Shown here one piece after another: positions 34,578 through 45,960 of a DNA stretch of 64,000 nucleotides. The notes below the pieces were generated by a model. The model was not told the DNA's origin. It saw only the letters and a program-made list of their open reading frames with translations, and searched no databases. Within the stretch, counting starts at the first letter, position 1. Each line of letters begins with the position of its first letter. The stretch spans positions 124,001 through 188,000 of the forward strand of contig JASVEC010000005.1 in NCBI GenBank assembly GCA_030770535.1, in the 5' to 3' direction. Made by a program: the position numbers and the translations under genes. Origin of the DNA: Batkoa obscura (lineage: Eukaryota; Entomophthoromycota; Entomophthoromycetes; Entomophthorales; Batkoaceae).

Positions 34578-36107
34578 TTGTAAGTATTTTCTAAATGGTA
34601 ATACTAACTGATCGATAACTAATGTTTTACTTAAATCTGGATGTTTTAATATAATTTTTCCCAATACATAAGATACCATTTGTATTATTATTTCATGATC
34701 ATTATTATTCTCATTTTGATCATAATCCATAATTAACATTTCAATTAATTCTTTACATATTATTGAATAATATACCTAATAATTTAATAATTTAATAATT
34801 TAATAATTTAAATAATTAAAGCTATAATATTACTTTTAATATTTTAATAGCCGAAGGTGGAGTCATTATTAAAGTGGCTATTTTATCAAGATATTCTGCG
34901 GTTAATATTTTATCTAATAAAAAAAACATCACTATACACGTGTAATAAAACTATTCTTATTATTTACCATCATAAAAATTATCTGCGAAATAAGCAAACA
35001 TAATTTTAACACCTGTTGGTTTTAACAAAATAGTCGATAATACATTACCAATAGGTTTAATTAGCCATGAATTACTATTGCTATTATTGTTCAACATAAA
35101 GAATAAAGTTTCTATTAAATTAAAAATATCTACCCTAATAAAAATAATACGAAAATTAACATGCTTTAATATAAATAAATAAATTCATATAAATTACCTA
35201 ACCAATATCATTTTAAATATATTTTTAATTTTAATCTTAAACACTTTAACTTGTTTCCTTACATTTCCCTCTTTAATCTGATTTACATATTCAATATCAT
35301 AAAAGTAATTAATTTGAAGCATTGGACAAAGTAATTCTAATAAATAATGGTTTTGTAATCTACTTTGCAACCAATTTAATTTCTTTTTCTCTATATTTTG
35401 TTTCTCATTCTTTTCTTCTTCTTCACAAAGCCCACTTAATCTCATCAATTCCCAAACTATCTTTAGGAAATTAATGATGTTTTCTTCTTTTGAAATATAA
35501 AACTGCTGTACTATCGCTCGAATCTCATTACTGTTTTCTTTTCCATCATTTTTATTATTCAAATCTATTTTTATTTAATCAATATTTAACATTTTATAAA
35601 ACATTCAATTCTCCTTTTCTTACCATTAAAATTGGTTTTTAAATTCCCGTAGTTCCCATCCACTAAACTTGGATAAATACCCCATTGAATACACAGCTCA
35701 ATTAAAGCTTGAAATTTCTTATGATCTTCTGTTGACAATAGTATGGTATCTTTTATCAGATCTTGTTGTTTTTTAGCTAGATTTTAAAAATGTCAATATG
35801 CGTTCTAATTTTAGTTGTATAATTCTTTTCTTCACCTTTGTCATCTATTTGATTTTCTTTGATATATAAAGCATTTCTTTCTAATAACGCCGATAGTTTA
35901 AATAGCAGTTGAATCGTCTCTGTCACTATTTCAAAGCGTAATAAACCAATATCTTCTTTTTCTATTTCTAACAGTTCGATTAGCATTTGACAAAAATAAA
36001 TAGCAAAAACACTCACTCTCACCCTCCTGTTTCTCATATAACCATTTAAATTTCAGTATGCACTCTATCTCTATTAATAATTGTTGGTATTCTTGTTGAA
36101 GTTCCAT
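32249..36107 (-). CDS. RTP1: Rtp1/TANGO6-like HEAT-repeat protein
   Basis: A minus-strand gene of about ten exons with the start at 36105-36107 (MELQQEYQQLLIEIE). The family hallmark lies in the last exon: KFQQAVSQLQDSLIAVRAAGVITLGEIVDSK, then DSFIYLQSIKAISNFMI, and later VSSLSILGILYSRVPLLFI. These correspond to the RTP1 C-terminal domains found in yeast Rtp1 and animal TANGO6. Upstream exons supply helical-repeat sequence, including IQWGIYPSLVDGNYG. Yeast Rtp1 helps import RNA polymerase II subunits into the nucleus and binds nucleoporins. Oddities are a run of about 18 Asn encoded by a (TTA/ATT)n tract and Asn/Lys-rich acidic insertions between the two C-terminal domains (about 32830-32990). 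Exon borders in the middle rest on hand-read GT-AG sites and reading-frame continuity, so small errors are possible. Confidence 0.82.
34520..34575. repeat. (ATT)n microsatellite coding poly-Asn in RTP1
   Basis: An uninterrupted trinucleotide repeat of about 18 units, read as AAT codons on the minus strand, sits inside a helical region of RTP1. Such Asn runs are common in very AT-rich genomes. Confidence 0.93.
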
Positions 36108-37834
36108 GTCGTTATTACTTTATAAAGTTGGGTCATAAAAAATTTCAATTTAAAGTAGTCATCCTAGAAAAAAATACCTCCATGACGTCATGATTCAATT
36201 AAGTTGGAATGGAATTAGAAATTGAAAAAAATTAACAAAATTTTAAAAAGGGGATGGAAAATTGGGATAGAAATGGCGTAGATTTGAGTAAGTGAATTTG
36301 TATAAATACAGACCACTTACCCAATTACTAAGTTATGAAGAAATTGTTGGTGATTGGGCAATTAGTTCGTATCCACATTGATTTAAGTTCAAATTCACAT
36401 TGGTCTTATTAATAATTTGTTAGAAGTTAATTAAATTTAAAGCTAGAAGGTTCTTTAAAAGCTAAAGAGTTAGGAACTAAATATTATAAATTTATATATT
36501 AGACTGGAAACTTAGGTTGAATATTTTACAGCATTAGATTAAAATCCAATTGTTTTAAAGTTTTTTATAAATTGATTCGTCAAATTTAAATTTTGACAGT
36601 AAATGATTTAACAGTAAGTTAAAGTCATTAGCTGAAAGCTATTCAATAAATTAACTCATGCTATAATTGAAGTTAGGGTTAGGGTAGAGGTTAATTTCTA
36701 TTGGCTAAAATTGATCAACTATTTTAGCCCGCCAGTAGATCATTCATTCCAAAATTCACATATAATCAAATAAAACCTCTTGACAACCTTCGAATCAGAA
36801 CTAAGGAAAAATTTGTTTCATAAATAAAATCCCACAAAAAATAAATTTAAAAAGAATAAATGCATATATATATCTTTAGCTTTCTATATTAATGTTAGAG
36901 TGAATTTAACATATATTAATATTTGCCCAAAAAGCGTGCGGATGCACGTTATACTTAAACGGTCTGTAGTCATTGAATTGTCAAGACTTAGATTAAACTG
37001 CAATTCCAACAGGAGGTTGAGAAAAAAGGAACTGATTATGAAAATACATACTGTTTTATCTCAAAAAATACCTCGATTAGATTGAAAGGTTGTTCCAAGA
37101 TCTGAATCTTGGAAGCGGGAAGGATGAAGAATTAAAAGTAGAATAAACGAGTAAACTAATTATAGATGTCTTGAGTTGGAATCTAAAATTTAAAACTTTG
37201 GGCTAGTTTATTTCAAAATTAGCTAGTGTACAGCTGCTATTTTTTAAAACTTAAAGTTCAATAGACAAATTTCTAATAAAACGTATCAACTTTATTAACT
37301 CATTTTCAAAACAGCTCAATAGAAGCAATTGTCTTTTTGATATATCAATTTCTCTGGTTACTGCTATTTACTTTTTTAAAGAATTATATTTCTTAAATAA
37401 AGATAGATGTCATACTATCGGCTTAAAATTTCAATTTGCAATTAAGCCGATCAAAAGTTTTTTAATCCATTTTTAAATTTAAGTGTCTTTAATCTAATAT
37501 CATTTAACAAAAATACATTAATAATACAAAGGTATTATTAATATTCATTAAAAATACATGATAAGTCCTAGTTTGATTTTCTACTTAATTCAATACCGAA
37601 GTAAGTTATCTGCCGGTATTACTTATCAAGTTATTCAAACAAAAATAGTCATGGCTTTAGTGTATTATAAATCTAGTAAACTAAGGGGTAGTAAAAAAAA
37701 TCCAATGATTTATCAGATTCGATGGCTAATCATAATCTTAAACCGACATAAAGAAGTATAAATAGGCTATTGAATCCAGCATATTTTTTAATTTTAACTT
37801 TCAGAAACAATCAAATTTACAAGCTTTATTAACA
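36108..37834. other. Intergenic, RTP1 promoter side to acetyltransferase
   Basis: About 1.7 kb. Two perfect TTAGGG units occur at 36673-36684, too few to be more than a chance or relic telomere-like spot. Small open frames at 36900 and 37558 lack motif support and are not called. The last 300 bp before 37835 serve as promoter of the acetyltransferase gene. Confidence 0.45.
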
Positions 37835-38431
37835 ATGGATTTGTACATTAAAGATAAAGAAGAATACGAGAAATTAAGTTATAAGCAAAGGATGCTTAAA
37901 GGATATCCATATGTATGGTATGATCCAGAGATAAATGCAGAACAAAAAGTAGCCCAAGAGAAAGTATTTAAATTAAATAATTTACCACCATCAAAAGAAG
38001 AAGAAAAGAAAGAGATAGTAAAGTCATTATTTGGAAAAATAGACACTCAAAAGGCACATGTGTGTACTCCTTTCACCTGTGATTTTGGATATAATATTAT
38101 TGCTCATGGCGGATTACTTTTAAATTTCGGAGTTACTATATTAGATAGTGCTACAGTCGAATTCGGTGATGGTGTTTTGGTGGGTCCAAATGTACAAATT
38201 TATACTGCTACTCATCCGGTTGAATCGGAATTGAGGAAACAGTTTATGTATGCTAAACCAGTCAAGATTGGTAACAATGTTTGGATTGGAGGTGGTGCTA
38301 TTATCCTTCCAGGTGTTACAATTGGTGATGGCTCCACTGTTGCTGCTGGTGCCGTAGTTACTAAAGATGTACCAAAAGATGTCGTTGTTGGTGGTAGTCC
38401 AGCTAGAATTATTAAACATTTAGCTAATTAA
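37835..38431 (+). CDS. Maltose/galactoside O-acetyltransferase-type hexapeptide protein
   Basis: Intron-less gene for 198 residues. Residues 5-65 form the Mac (maltose acetyltransferase) helical domain ([25 protein letters not shown]). From about residue 75 a left-handed beta-helix of hexapeptide repeats follows: [25 protein letters not shown] with the catalytic His at 127, [38 protein letters not shown], and the end [10 protein letters not shown]. The family (LacA, Maa, NodL and yeast homologues) moves acetyl from acetyl-CoA to a sugar hydroxyl. All key motifs are present and the length is standard. The physiological acceptor cannot be read from sequence. No signal peptide, so cytosolic. Lack of introns next to intron-rich neighbours would fit an old bacterial origin, but composition is like the host, so this stays open. 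Confidence 0.92.
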   Translation: MDLYIKDKEEYEKLSYKQRMLKGYPYVWYDPEINAEQKVAQEKVFKLNNLPPSKEEEKKEIVKSLFGKIDTQKAHVCTPFTCDFGYNIIAHGGLLLNFGVTILDSATVEFGDGVLVGPNVQIYTATHPVESELRKQFMYAKPVKIGNNVWIGGGAIILPGVTIGDGSTVAAGAVVTKDVPKDVVVGGSPARIIKHLAN

Positions 38432-38944
38432 TTGGATGATTTACAGCTAAAGCTTTAATATAGATTCAATTAGTTATTATTGTTATATTGATATTTGCTT
38501 ATTTCAAAACTTGAATAAATTATATATAAATTGCGTTTTAGTTTATTTGTTTTAATGTGTTATTAGATATTTCTATAAAATATAAGAATGCTTTGCCCAT
38601 CTTATTATGTCACCATTTCGAAAACAGGCCCTCTATTATAAAATATTTTACGTTCAATGAACATTAGCTTATATTAAAAAAAATGAATACAGAAACTTGG
38701 TATACACATAGTAAAAGAAGTATTTATTGATTACACAAGAATAATCTAGAATTAAGCTATCATAACGCTTTTTAAAAGTTAATATAAACTTTTATTTATA
38801 AAAAACGAAGTATTGATTTTAAAAACAATTGTAACACTCCATCTAGAAGTGTAAATTAAAGAATTTCAGAAATTAGTTCTATAAATTTATTGAGTATTAT
38901 GTTTTTTTTGTCTAAGTTTATAATAAACTCAGTAAACATCATCA
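38432..38944. other. Intergenic
   Basis: About 510 bp of AT-rich sequence after the acetyltransferase gene. No feature recognised. Confidence 0.4.
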
Positions 38945-39049
38945 ATATAGTGATGTATTTTTGTGTTCAAGAATTTTACTAACAATTTTTCCACTCAAAT
39001 AGTGCTTAAAAATGGAAAAAGTGATTAAGCCAAAAAAACATCCCCATAT
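38945..39049 (-). mobile_element. MITE family M copy
   Basis: About 105 bp, ATATAGTGATGTATTTTTGTG to ACATCCCCATATA, with the core TTCCACTCAAATAGTGCTTAA. The left terminus has lost two of the G residues found in other copies. Confidence 0.72.
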
Positions 39050-39175
39050 ATTGATAATCAATGCTTTTATTTCGCATAGGTTTTGAGCTTTTTGAATTCC
39101 CTTGAAAGGAGAATGGGTCAAGTGTTTTATTTGCAACTATCAAAACGTATACTCTAAGTAACTAACTCAAGAGAC

Positions 39176-39487
39176 ATGAAGCATCGCTGTAAGGCTTCTG
39201 ACAGAATAAAAGTATATCCAATAGGTTATTATCCCCACAATAAGCAGAAAGACAAAATAAAGTATATTTTGCTTCTGTTCTCCAGAGGACTACCTTTGAC
39301 TTGTGAGAGTGGTAGGATTAAAAAAGTAGAAGACTGGTGTAACAAGGTCAAACCAGAGGGTTGTAAAACTTTAAGAATTGTCCATGTTACTCTGGGAAGG
39401 ATTAATGCTTTGGCAACACTTGGAGAGCACTTTATAATTAAAAATATACAAGTAAAGATAGGGCTATGTGTTAATAGGCGTAGTTGA
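39176..39487 (+). CDS. Uncertain small ORF of higher GC
   Basis: A 103-residue frame starting MKHRCKASDRIKVYPIGYY with five cysteines (positions 5, 43, 51, 59, 98) and a basic character. I do not recognise it. In its favour, base composition and codon use are richer in G and C than in the surrounding non-coding DNA and closer to the Argonaute gene 1.4 kb downstream. Against it, no splice-linked partners, promoter or domain motif were found. It may be a real small gene, an exon of something larger, or a decayed remnant. Confidence 0.25.
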   Translation: MKHRCKASDRIKVYPIGYYPHNKQKDKIKYILLLFSRGLPLTCESGRIKKVEDWCNKVKPEGCKTLRIVHVTLGRINALATLGEHFIIKNIQVKIGLCVNRRS

Positions 39488-40902
39488 GGTGTCTAATATT
39501 ATTTGATCATAATAAGAGTGCGGCAGAGCACAAAGTGTATGAGTAAGTTATAAAAAACATAATAATGATTGTGGTTTAACTATATAGATAGTCAATGTTT
39601 AATAAAGATGCCATATATAAATATAATTATAAATAAAACATAATTTAATTTTTTGCAAGTTAATGATATTGTAAACAATAGATATTGTAATTAAAAATAA
39701 AACATTAATTTAGAAAATTTATTATGTGTGTTTTAATTTCGATTATTTATTTTGTTGGCTTTCCTATATTGGGTATTCTATTAATTTTGGTGTTTTTTAT
39801 TAAGGTAAAAATATAGGGCTTACCTATTTTTTTCGAGTAAATATTAATATGGTAAGTGCTTGTTTATTGTTGTTTATCATTTTATCCTAAATTTTAATTT
39901 TACATTGATATTTTTAAACTTATAAATACTACATTAAGAAATACACTAAAGTATTTATTTTGAGTTAGAAATGAATTATCAAACTAGTAAACATACAGTT
40001 AATTCATCTCAAATTGAAAATAAATAGTGGTGTTTTTTGAAATCAGCTATTTAGTTGATTGATTTTTAGAGTTTGTCGTTTAAAAAATCGATGATTTGCA
40101 TTGAGGTTTATAATGCTAAACTAGAAGATTATTTATAAATAAATGTAATCTAGTATGCTACTATTCTGATTATTGTTATTACTAATATCTTTTTCTTAAA
40201 TTGATAATGTTACATTGTAATTAATTAAAGATATTTTAAAATAAAATATATAACTCATAATTTTAAAATCAAAGAAAGCTAAAAGGTTTGGGAATTTTTA
40301 ACTTTCATATTTTAATTTAATAGTATAAAAGCAATTTATCAGTAAAATTATGATAAATTGATAAGAAAAAACTGGTTTAGGTTAATCTACAAACTATATT
40401 TTACTGAAATGTAGCAAAAACTATTAATTGAAAATTTTGGTTTAATTTTATTAAATTTTAAGCCTGATTTTTATTTCAAATAAACTGTCTTTTATTTTAA
40501 ATTTGAGATGAACCAATTGTTCAAGATCAAAGCGCAATTTATCTATTGAGAAAATTAATAGAGTGATAAGTACTATTGTAGCAGCTCTATACGATCTGTT
40601 TTACTGGTATATTTAGTGTTATTGTTTTTGTTTTAATTTTTTTAATCCTGATTTAGCTAAATTTAACTAAAATACAGTTAATTATGCTATAAGAGAATTA
40701 AAATAGTTGTATTGTGTAGCCTAAAAATAATTCGTCAAAAAATGTATTAAAATAATTTAAAGAAAATCATTAATTTTTTTTGACTATTTTCAAAAAGATT
40801 CTAAAAAGTAAAGGTAAGCATCATTTTTACATAACAAGAAATGTAATATACATTCATCAGTCTCCATATTTTATTTTATTTAATACTAACACTATATTTC
40901 AG
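39488..40902. other. Intergenic upstream of Argonaute
   Basis: About 1.4 kb, AT-rich. Just before the Argonaute start codon lies a good splice acceptor (ACTAAC...TATTTCAG directly before ATG), with a GTAAGC donor near 40814. A non-coding 5' leader exon ending at about 40813 is therefore likely. No other feature. Confidence 0.45.
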
Positions 40903-43490
40903 ATGTTTGATCTCGTGTCAAAAACTTCCCAAGAATCGGAATCCTTTTGTATTAGACCAGGTCATGGGCGAATAGGAACAAGATTAAAAGTAAGAAGTAA
41001 TTTCTTTGAGATTAAAAGTTTTACCAGAAACACTGTGTTCCATTATGATCTTTCCTTTTCCGGAGATGCCCCTCCTAAGTTAATTAAGAAGCTATATGAT
41101 GAATTGTTAAGATCCTATGGTCCAAGTCATTTTGGAAAGAAGCCCATCTTTGATGGTAGGAGGAATTTATTTTCAGCCGAGCCCTTAACATTCGGGGATT
41201 CAACTAGTATGGAGGTAAGATATTCAATAGATATGGTATTGCTTAACACATTATTTAGATTATCCTCCCTGAAGATAATAAAAATAAAGCAAGGCCCCCT
41301 CAACCATTTACAGTTTTTATAAAGAAAGTTAGGATAGTAAAAATGGAGGAGCTCCATGAGTATTTGAAAGGGAATACTCCTTTAACACCGAATTGTTTAG
41401 TAGCAGTCATGGCTTTGGAATTAGCATTCCGTTATAAGCCGTCGACCATGTTTACTACTGTAGGAAGATCCATTTTTACGCCAGAAAACTCAAGGGCAAT
41501 CTATGGAGGTTTAGAGGTTTGGCAAGGTTATTTTCAGAGTTGTAAGCCTAGTGTCCGAAAAATGTTACTCAATATAGATACAACTGCCACGTGCTTTTAT
41601 CAGCCTATATCATTAGTTGATTTCATAGTTAAGTTATTGGACAGACGTGACCCCAGAGATTTTCAGTATGGTATACAAGAAAGAGATATGCAGAAAATCA
41701 CTAAAGCCTTAATAGGCCTCACAATAACCAGCACTCATAGAGACGCTAAGAGGCCATTTAAGATTCAAGGCATCTCTCAACATGCAGCCGATAATGACTA
41801 TTTTAAAGAAGGAGAATCGGGAAATGAAATCTCAGTTGCCCAATATTTCCAAGACAAGTATAGGTTTCGTCTTCATTTCCCATTTTTTCCATGTATAATC
41901 GTCAACAAGAAAGGTAATAAACTACCTTTGGAGGTTTGTAAAATCATGCCAGGACAGAGATATATGAAGAAGTTAAATGAAAAGCAAACATCTGATATGA
42001 TCAAGTTTACTTGCCAGCGACCAAACGAAAGAGCGAATAAAATTAATGAAAGTATGAGAATTTTGAGACACGATCAAAATGAGTTTTTAGATGACTTTAA
42101 AATCTCACTTTCAAACGAAATGATCAATGTCGACGCGCGAGTTTTACCGGGTCCTACAGTTAATTATCATCCTCATAGTAATGAGAATCCAATCCTTACA
42201 CCAGGTAATGGCTCTTGGAATATGAGGGGCTTAAAAGTGATCCAAGGAGCCCAGCTAATTTCTTGGAGTGTTGTGGCCTTTGTCAACCCGTATGAAGTTT
42301 CTGAAAGAGATATTCAGAGATTCGTTAGAGAGTTTGTAAGTACTTGCCAAGACACAGGAATGGATATTCCTTCGAAGCACCCTCCCCCAATTGGTTATGT
42401 TAATCCTCAAGGTAATATTGAAAATTCATTACGTGAAAGGTGGCTTCTTACTGGTAACACATACCAAATGGAGCCCCAGCTAATTCTTTTTATATTGCCC
42501 AACACTGGGACCCCGCTATATGCTGAGGTGAAAAGAATTTGCGATACAGTTATTGGTGTAGGGTCACAGTGTGTACAGCTAAATTACGTCAAGAAGTGCA
42601 ACAGACAATATTGTGCCAATGTTTGTCTCAAAGTGAATGTAAAACTCGGTGGAGTAAACAACTATCTTAACCCAGACGATGTGCCATTTGTCTCTTCTGT
42701 TCCTACTATAATTGTTGGGGCTGACGTGACACATCCTGGTCCAGGTGATGCAGCTCGTCCATCTATTGCTACCTTAGTGGGTTCAGTTGATGCCAAAGTA
42801 GCGAGGTACTGTGCATCAGTAAGGGTACAAGCAGGTAGATCGGAGATTATTGCTGATCTTGCTGGTATGTTTGTAGAAATTCTTAGAAATTTCTATAAGC
42901 AATGTGGACAAAAGCCACGAAGGATCTTGTTCTACAGAGATGGAATAAGCGACGGACAGTTTGCTTCAGTGCTTAAATCGGAGTTGGAAGCAATCCGAAC
43001 TGCTTGCTCAAGACTTGAAGCTGGTTATTTACCAGCAATAACTTTTGTTGTGGTAAAGAAAAGGCATCACGCCCGCTTTTTTCCGATTAACAGCAGAGAT
43101 GCTGATAGATCAGGTAATCTCCACCCAGGTACAGTAGTTGATCAAGGTGTCACTCATCCTAAAGAATTCGATTTCTTCTTACAATCCCATGCTGGTCTTA
43201 TCGGGACTTCTCGCCCAGCCCATTACTATGTCTTGCATGATGAGAATAAGTTTACAAGTGATGGCTTACAAATGTTAACCAATAATCTTTGCTACCTATT
43301 CTCTCGTTGCACCAAATCGGTGTCTATTGTTCCACCAATTTATTATGCTCACTTAGTTGCAGCGAGAGCTCGATTCCATTCAAGATCTGGTGCATGGAGT
43401 GATATCGAGTCTGAAGCATCGCAAAAAGGTGACATTTCATCCTATGGAAATGTCAAAAAAAATATTAGCAATCAAATGTATTTTGTTTAA
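40903..43490 (+). CDS. Argonaute (AGO-clade, slicer residues intact)
   Basis: Two coding exons (40903-41214 and 41259-43490) give 847 residues. The order is Ago N domain, linker (ITSTHRDAKRPFKIQGISQHAADN and neighbours), PAZ (around ISVAQYFQDKYRFRLHFPFFPCIIVNKKG with LPLEVCKIMPGQRY), MID (around ILFILPNTGTPLYAEVKRICDTVIGVGSQCV) and PIWI. The four catalytic residues are present: D593 in VGADVTHPGPGD, E633 in AGRSEIIAD, D665 in FYRDGISDGQF and H802 in YYAHLVAARARFHSR. The protein is therefore predicted to slice RNA guided by small RNAs, in siRNA or transposon silencing. YYAHLVAARARFH and YRDGISDGQF are typical of the AGO rather than the PIWI clade. Base composition is distinctly richer in GC than neighbouring genes, and the gene has only one coding intron and sits among repeats. 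A recent duplicate or retro-copy is possible. Confidence 0.95.
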
Positions 43491-43724
43491 TTGTGGTTTT
43501 TATTGCAATTATATGTAGCTACTGCTATTTTAAAATGCTATCGCTTAATATTTATTTCCTTTTAAAAATTTATAACTTTCAAGTATCGTTATTATAGTCT
43601 TTTTATTACTACTTATTCTTGTTTTATTTCAATTTGCGCTAATAAAGTAAATTTTAAGTATGAATGTTATTTATTCTTATATTTATATTGTTTTAAGTTA
43701 TAAAATAGAATTTTGTAAGTTAAT
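43491..43724. other. Argonaute 3' region
   Basis: Short AT-rich stretch with likely poly(A) signals (AATAAA-like runs near 43630). Nothing else recognised. Confidence 0.35.
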
Positions 43725-43832
43725 ATATGGGTGTTTTCTTTTTTGCTTCATTATTTTTTCCATTTTTTAAGCGCTATTTCAGCGGAAAGGTTGTTAGTAA
43801 AATTCTTAAACAAAGAAATACATCCACATATA
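43725..43832 (+). mobile_element. MITE family M copy
   Basis: About 108 bp, ATATATGGGTGTTTTCTTTT to ACATCCACATATA with the core CCATTTTTTAAGCGCTATTT, in the same orientation as the pair at 6785. Confidence 0.75.
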
Positions 43833-44839
43833 ATTTTGTCATGATTTTATCTGAATTGATTATGAACAAATCTACCTTTAGTAACTGACGACGTTTGGGT
43901 TTGACACTTTTTATCAAGCTAATGACGGAAAGATTAAGTGTATATATGGCTCTTCATAAGCTCATAATGTACTTCAATTAATACATAAATGCTATTAATA
44001 TCAAACAATAACCTCAAACCAATTTTAAAAGTATTTCAACTCATATCAAATTTATCATTTGAAATATACCTAGTAAAAGTCAAAAAAAATTCATATTGAA
44101 AAGTAACTTTAAAACTATGTAGTAAACATCAGATGGGATAAGCGGTAATTACATTCATCATGAATAAATTTGCAATTACCTCTACATTCTTTAAACTTTC
44201 GTTTGTTTAGTGCTATTGAAGTAGTTAATAACCACTAAACAATATTACAGCTGATTCGGAAGTATTGAATAAGTAATTAATTCTATACTGTTAAAAATGA
44301 ATGTAATAATTTGAATTATTGCTATTGAGCTTTAAATTGTAGAATGGTGCACTTAAAAATTTTATCTTAGCTCACGCAATTTAGAAAGTTCTCCAATATT
44401 TATAAGCTCTTAGGTTTGGTCTTTTTTAAATCTAAAGCGCTTATGGTTGGCTCTTATTTCTATTTCTATCTTAAGTGCTCTTTATTTCTTTTTCTTTTTT
44501 CTCTTATATATTTTAATATATCTCACCTTTAACATCTTACCTTTTTTTCTTTCCAAATCCATCTTTACGTTACCTAACAAAATTGGTGGAGTTATTTTAA
44601 CGAAATAAAATACTACTTTTAAAAAAATAGAATAAAAAAACTCTATTTTTGAATTCTTAGATCTTATTAAAAAATTATCAATATCATTTAATATGCTTGT
44701 TCTTTATGTAGCTATGGATACTTAATTTGCGCTTAAAATTAGGTATTTTTAATATCAATAGTCTCTTAGATCTTATTAGTATTATTAAATACATGAGTTT
44801 GAACCAGAAACTCCCATTCTTGATTCATTCTAGAAATAA
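43833..44839. other. Intergenic
   Basis: About 1 kb, AT-rich, no gene recognised. A polypyrimidine-rich stretch lies around 44430-44570. Confidence 0.35.
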
Positions 44840-45960
44840 GTAACTATATTTGACATAAATATACCATGATGATAATTTCCAAGTAGTATATAACCATAAA
44901 GTTGTCTTATACCATCCTTTAAAATAGCATCTGAATTATTTTACTCACATTTTATAACTATAACTGGTTGATTGTTATGTTGAACTTTGATATTAATATT
45001 AGGTAATCCTTTAACTCTTTCAACACCGTTTAATACTATATATTCTGGATAAATTATATGTAATATGTGATCAATAAAACATCTGTAGTTTTACTCTTTC
45101 TCGCTTCTTCTTAGTACAGCATCTGCTAAACACATTACGTGAGATTGTTTAGCACCTAATATTGCTCTTTTAAGTACACTTTGAAGCCCTGGGCCCATTG
45201 TTTCTATTTTATTAAAATTATAGGGCTATATTTAACACTTATAAATTAATATAGACTTTTAAAAGTTTAAACAAAGAATATGAAAAAGGATCAACTTGTG
45301 GACTTCAGATAGCATCTTCTATGACTTTAATATTTTTTATATTTTCCTCAAACATAAAAGTATGAAACAACATACTTAAATTGGTAAATTAAAAAAAATC
45401 AACTTGAGCTTGAGAATTAATAGTTATATTTTATAAATTAAATTATTAACTAAATGATTGTTTAATCTTTTGATATAAAAGATATAACTTAGAAAATCGA
45501 AAACAAGTTCTATTACTATTTTTTTAACAAGTAAAAATTTTACTTAGAATAAACCCCCCACAGTTGAATTCTAATATTATTATTGTTTTCTTTTTTATAG
45601 TAAAAATTATCAAAAACATTCTTTAAATAAATAAATAAATCACCTCAACATTTTCCTATTTCATTATCTATAGTATTTAAATACATCCAAGTTAACAGTT
45701 TAATTTGATTTGATTTATAACAAAACAATAATAAAGTACCTTCAATTTCGTCGGTATGATTTTTAAATATAAAATAAAAAGGTTTATTTAATTGACTTTG
45801 AATGTTGTTACAAATATTTAATATAAACAATTGTTGATAAATTTTCAATTTTATGTAGTATGAAAAATGGTCAAATAGAAATACTAAAAGAATCATTACA
45901 TGTATGATAGCTTGATAAATAATATGTTGTAATGTCTCGACCACTAATATCATTTATATA
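44840..45960 (-). pseudogene. Relic of a PD-(D/E)XK nuclease-like gene
   Basis: The minus strand keeps protein-like segments in a decayed state: GPGLQSVLKRAILGAKQSHV, then a stretch ending QPVIVIKCE, then IRQLYGYILLGNYHHGIFM. The order hydrophobic strand, acid-containing 'V-I-x-x-E' strand, then a helix with Q-L-x-x-Y is that of PD-(D/E)XK nuclease domains, which occur in large lineage-specific families in early-diverging fungi. A further open segment (45645-45953) with an FKNHTDEIEGTLLLF strand may be its upstream part. The gene is broken by several changes and is presumably dead. The fold assignment is inference from pattern alone. Confidence 0.35.

Noticed and set aside
36673-36685. TTAGGGTTAGGG, a telomere-like sequence.
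   Set aside because: Only two units, flanked by ordinary intergenic DNA with genes on both sides; chance or a repair scar is enough to explain it.
36900-37085. 61-codon frame with basic residues.
   Set aside because: No homology pattern or splice support; isolated in intergenic DNA.
37558-37761. 67-codon frame upstream of the acetyltransferase gene.
   Set aside because: No motif, no splice connection to the acetyltransferase, and its residue make-up reflects base composition only.
38942-39136. Open frames running through MITE family M copies, e.g. the KHYLSGKIVSKILEHKN-type translation.
   Set aside because: The same stretch is stop-interrupted in most other copies and the element is too short to encode a protein; the frame is incidental.
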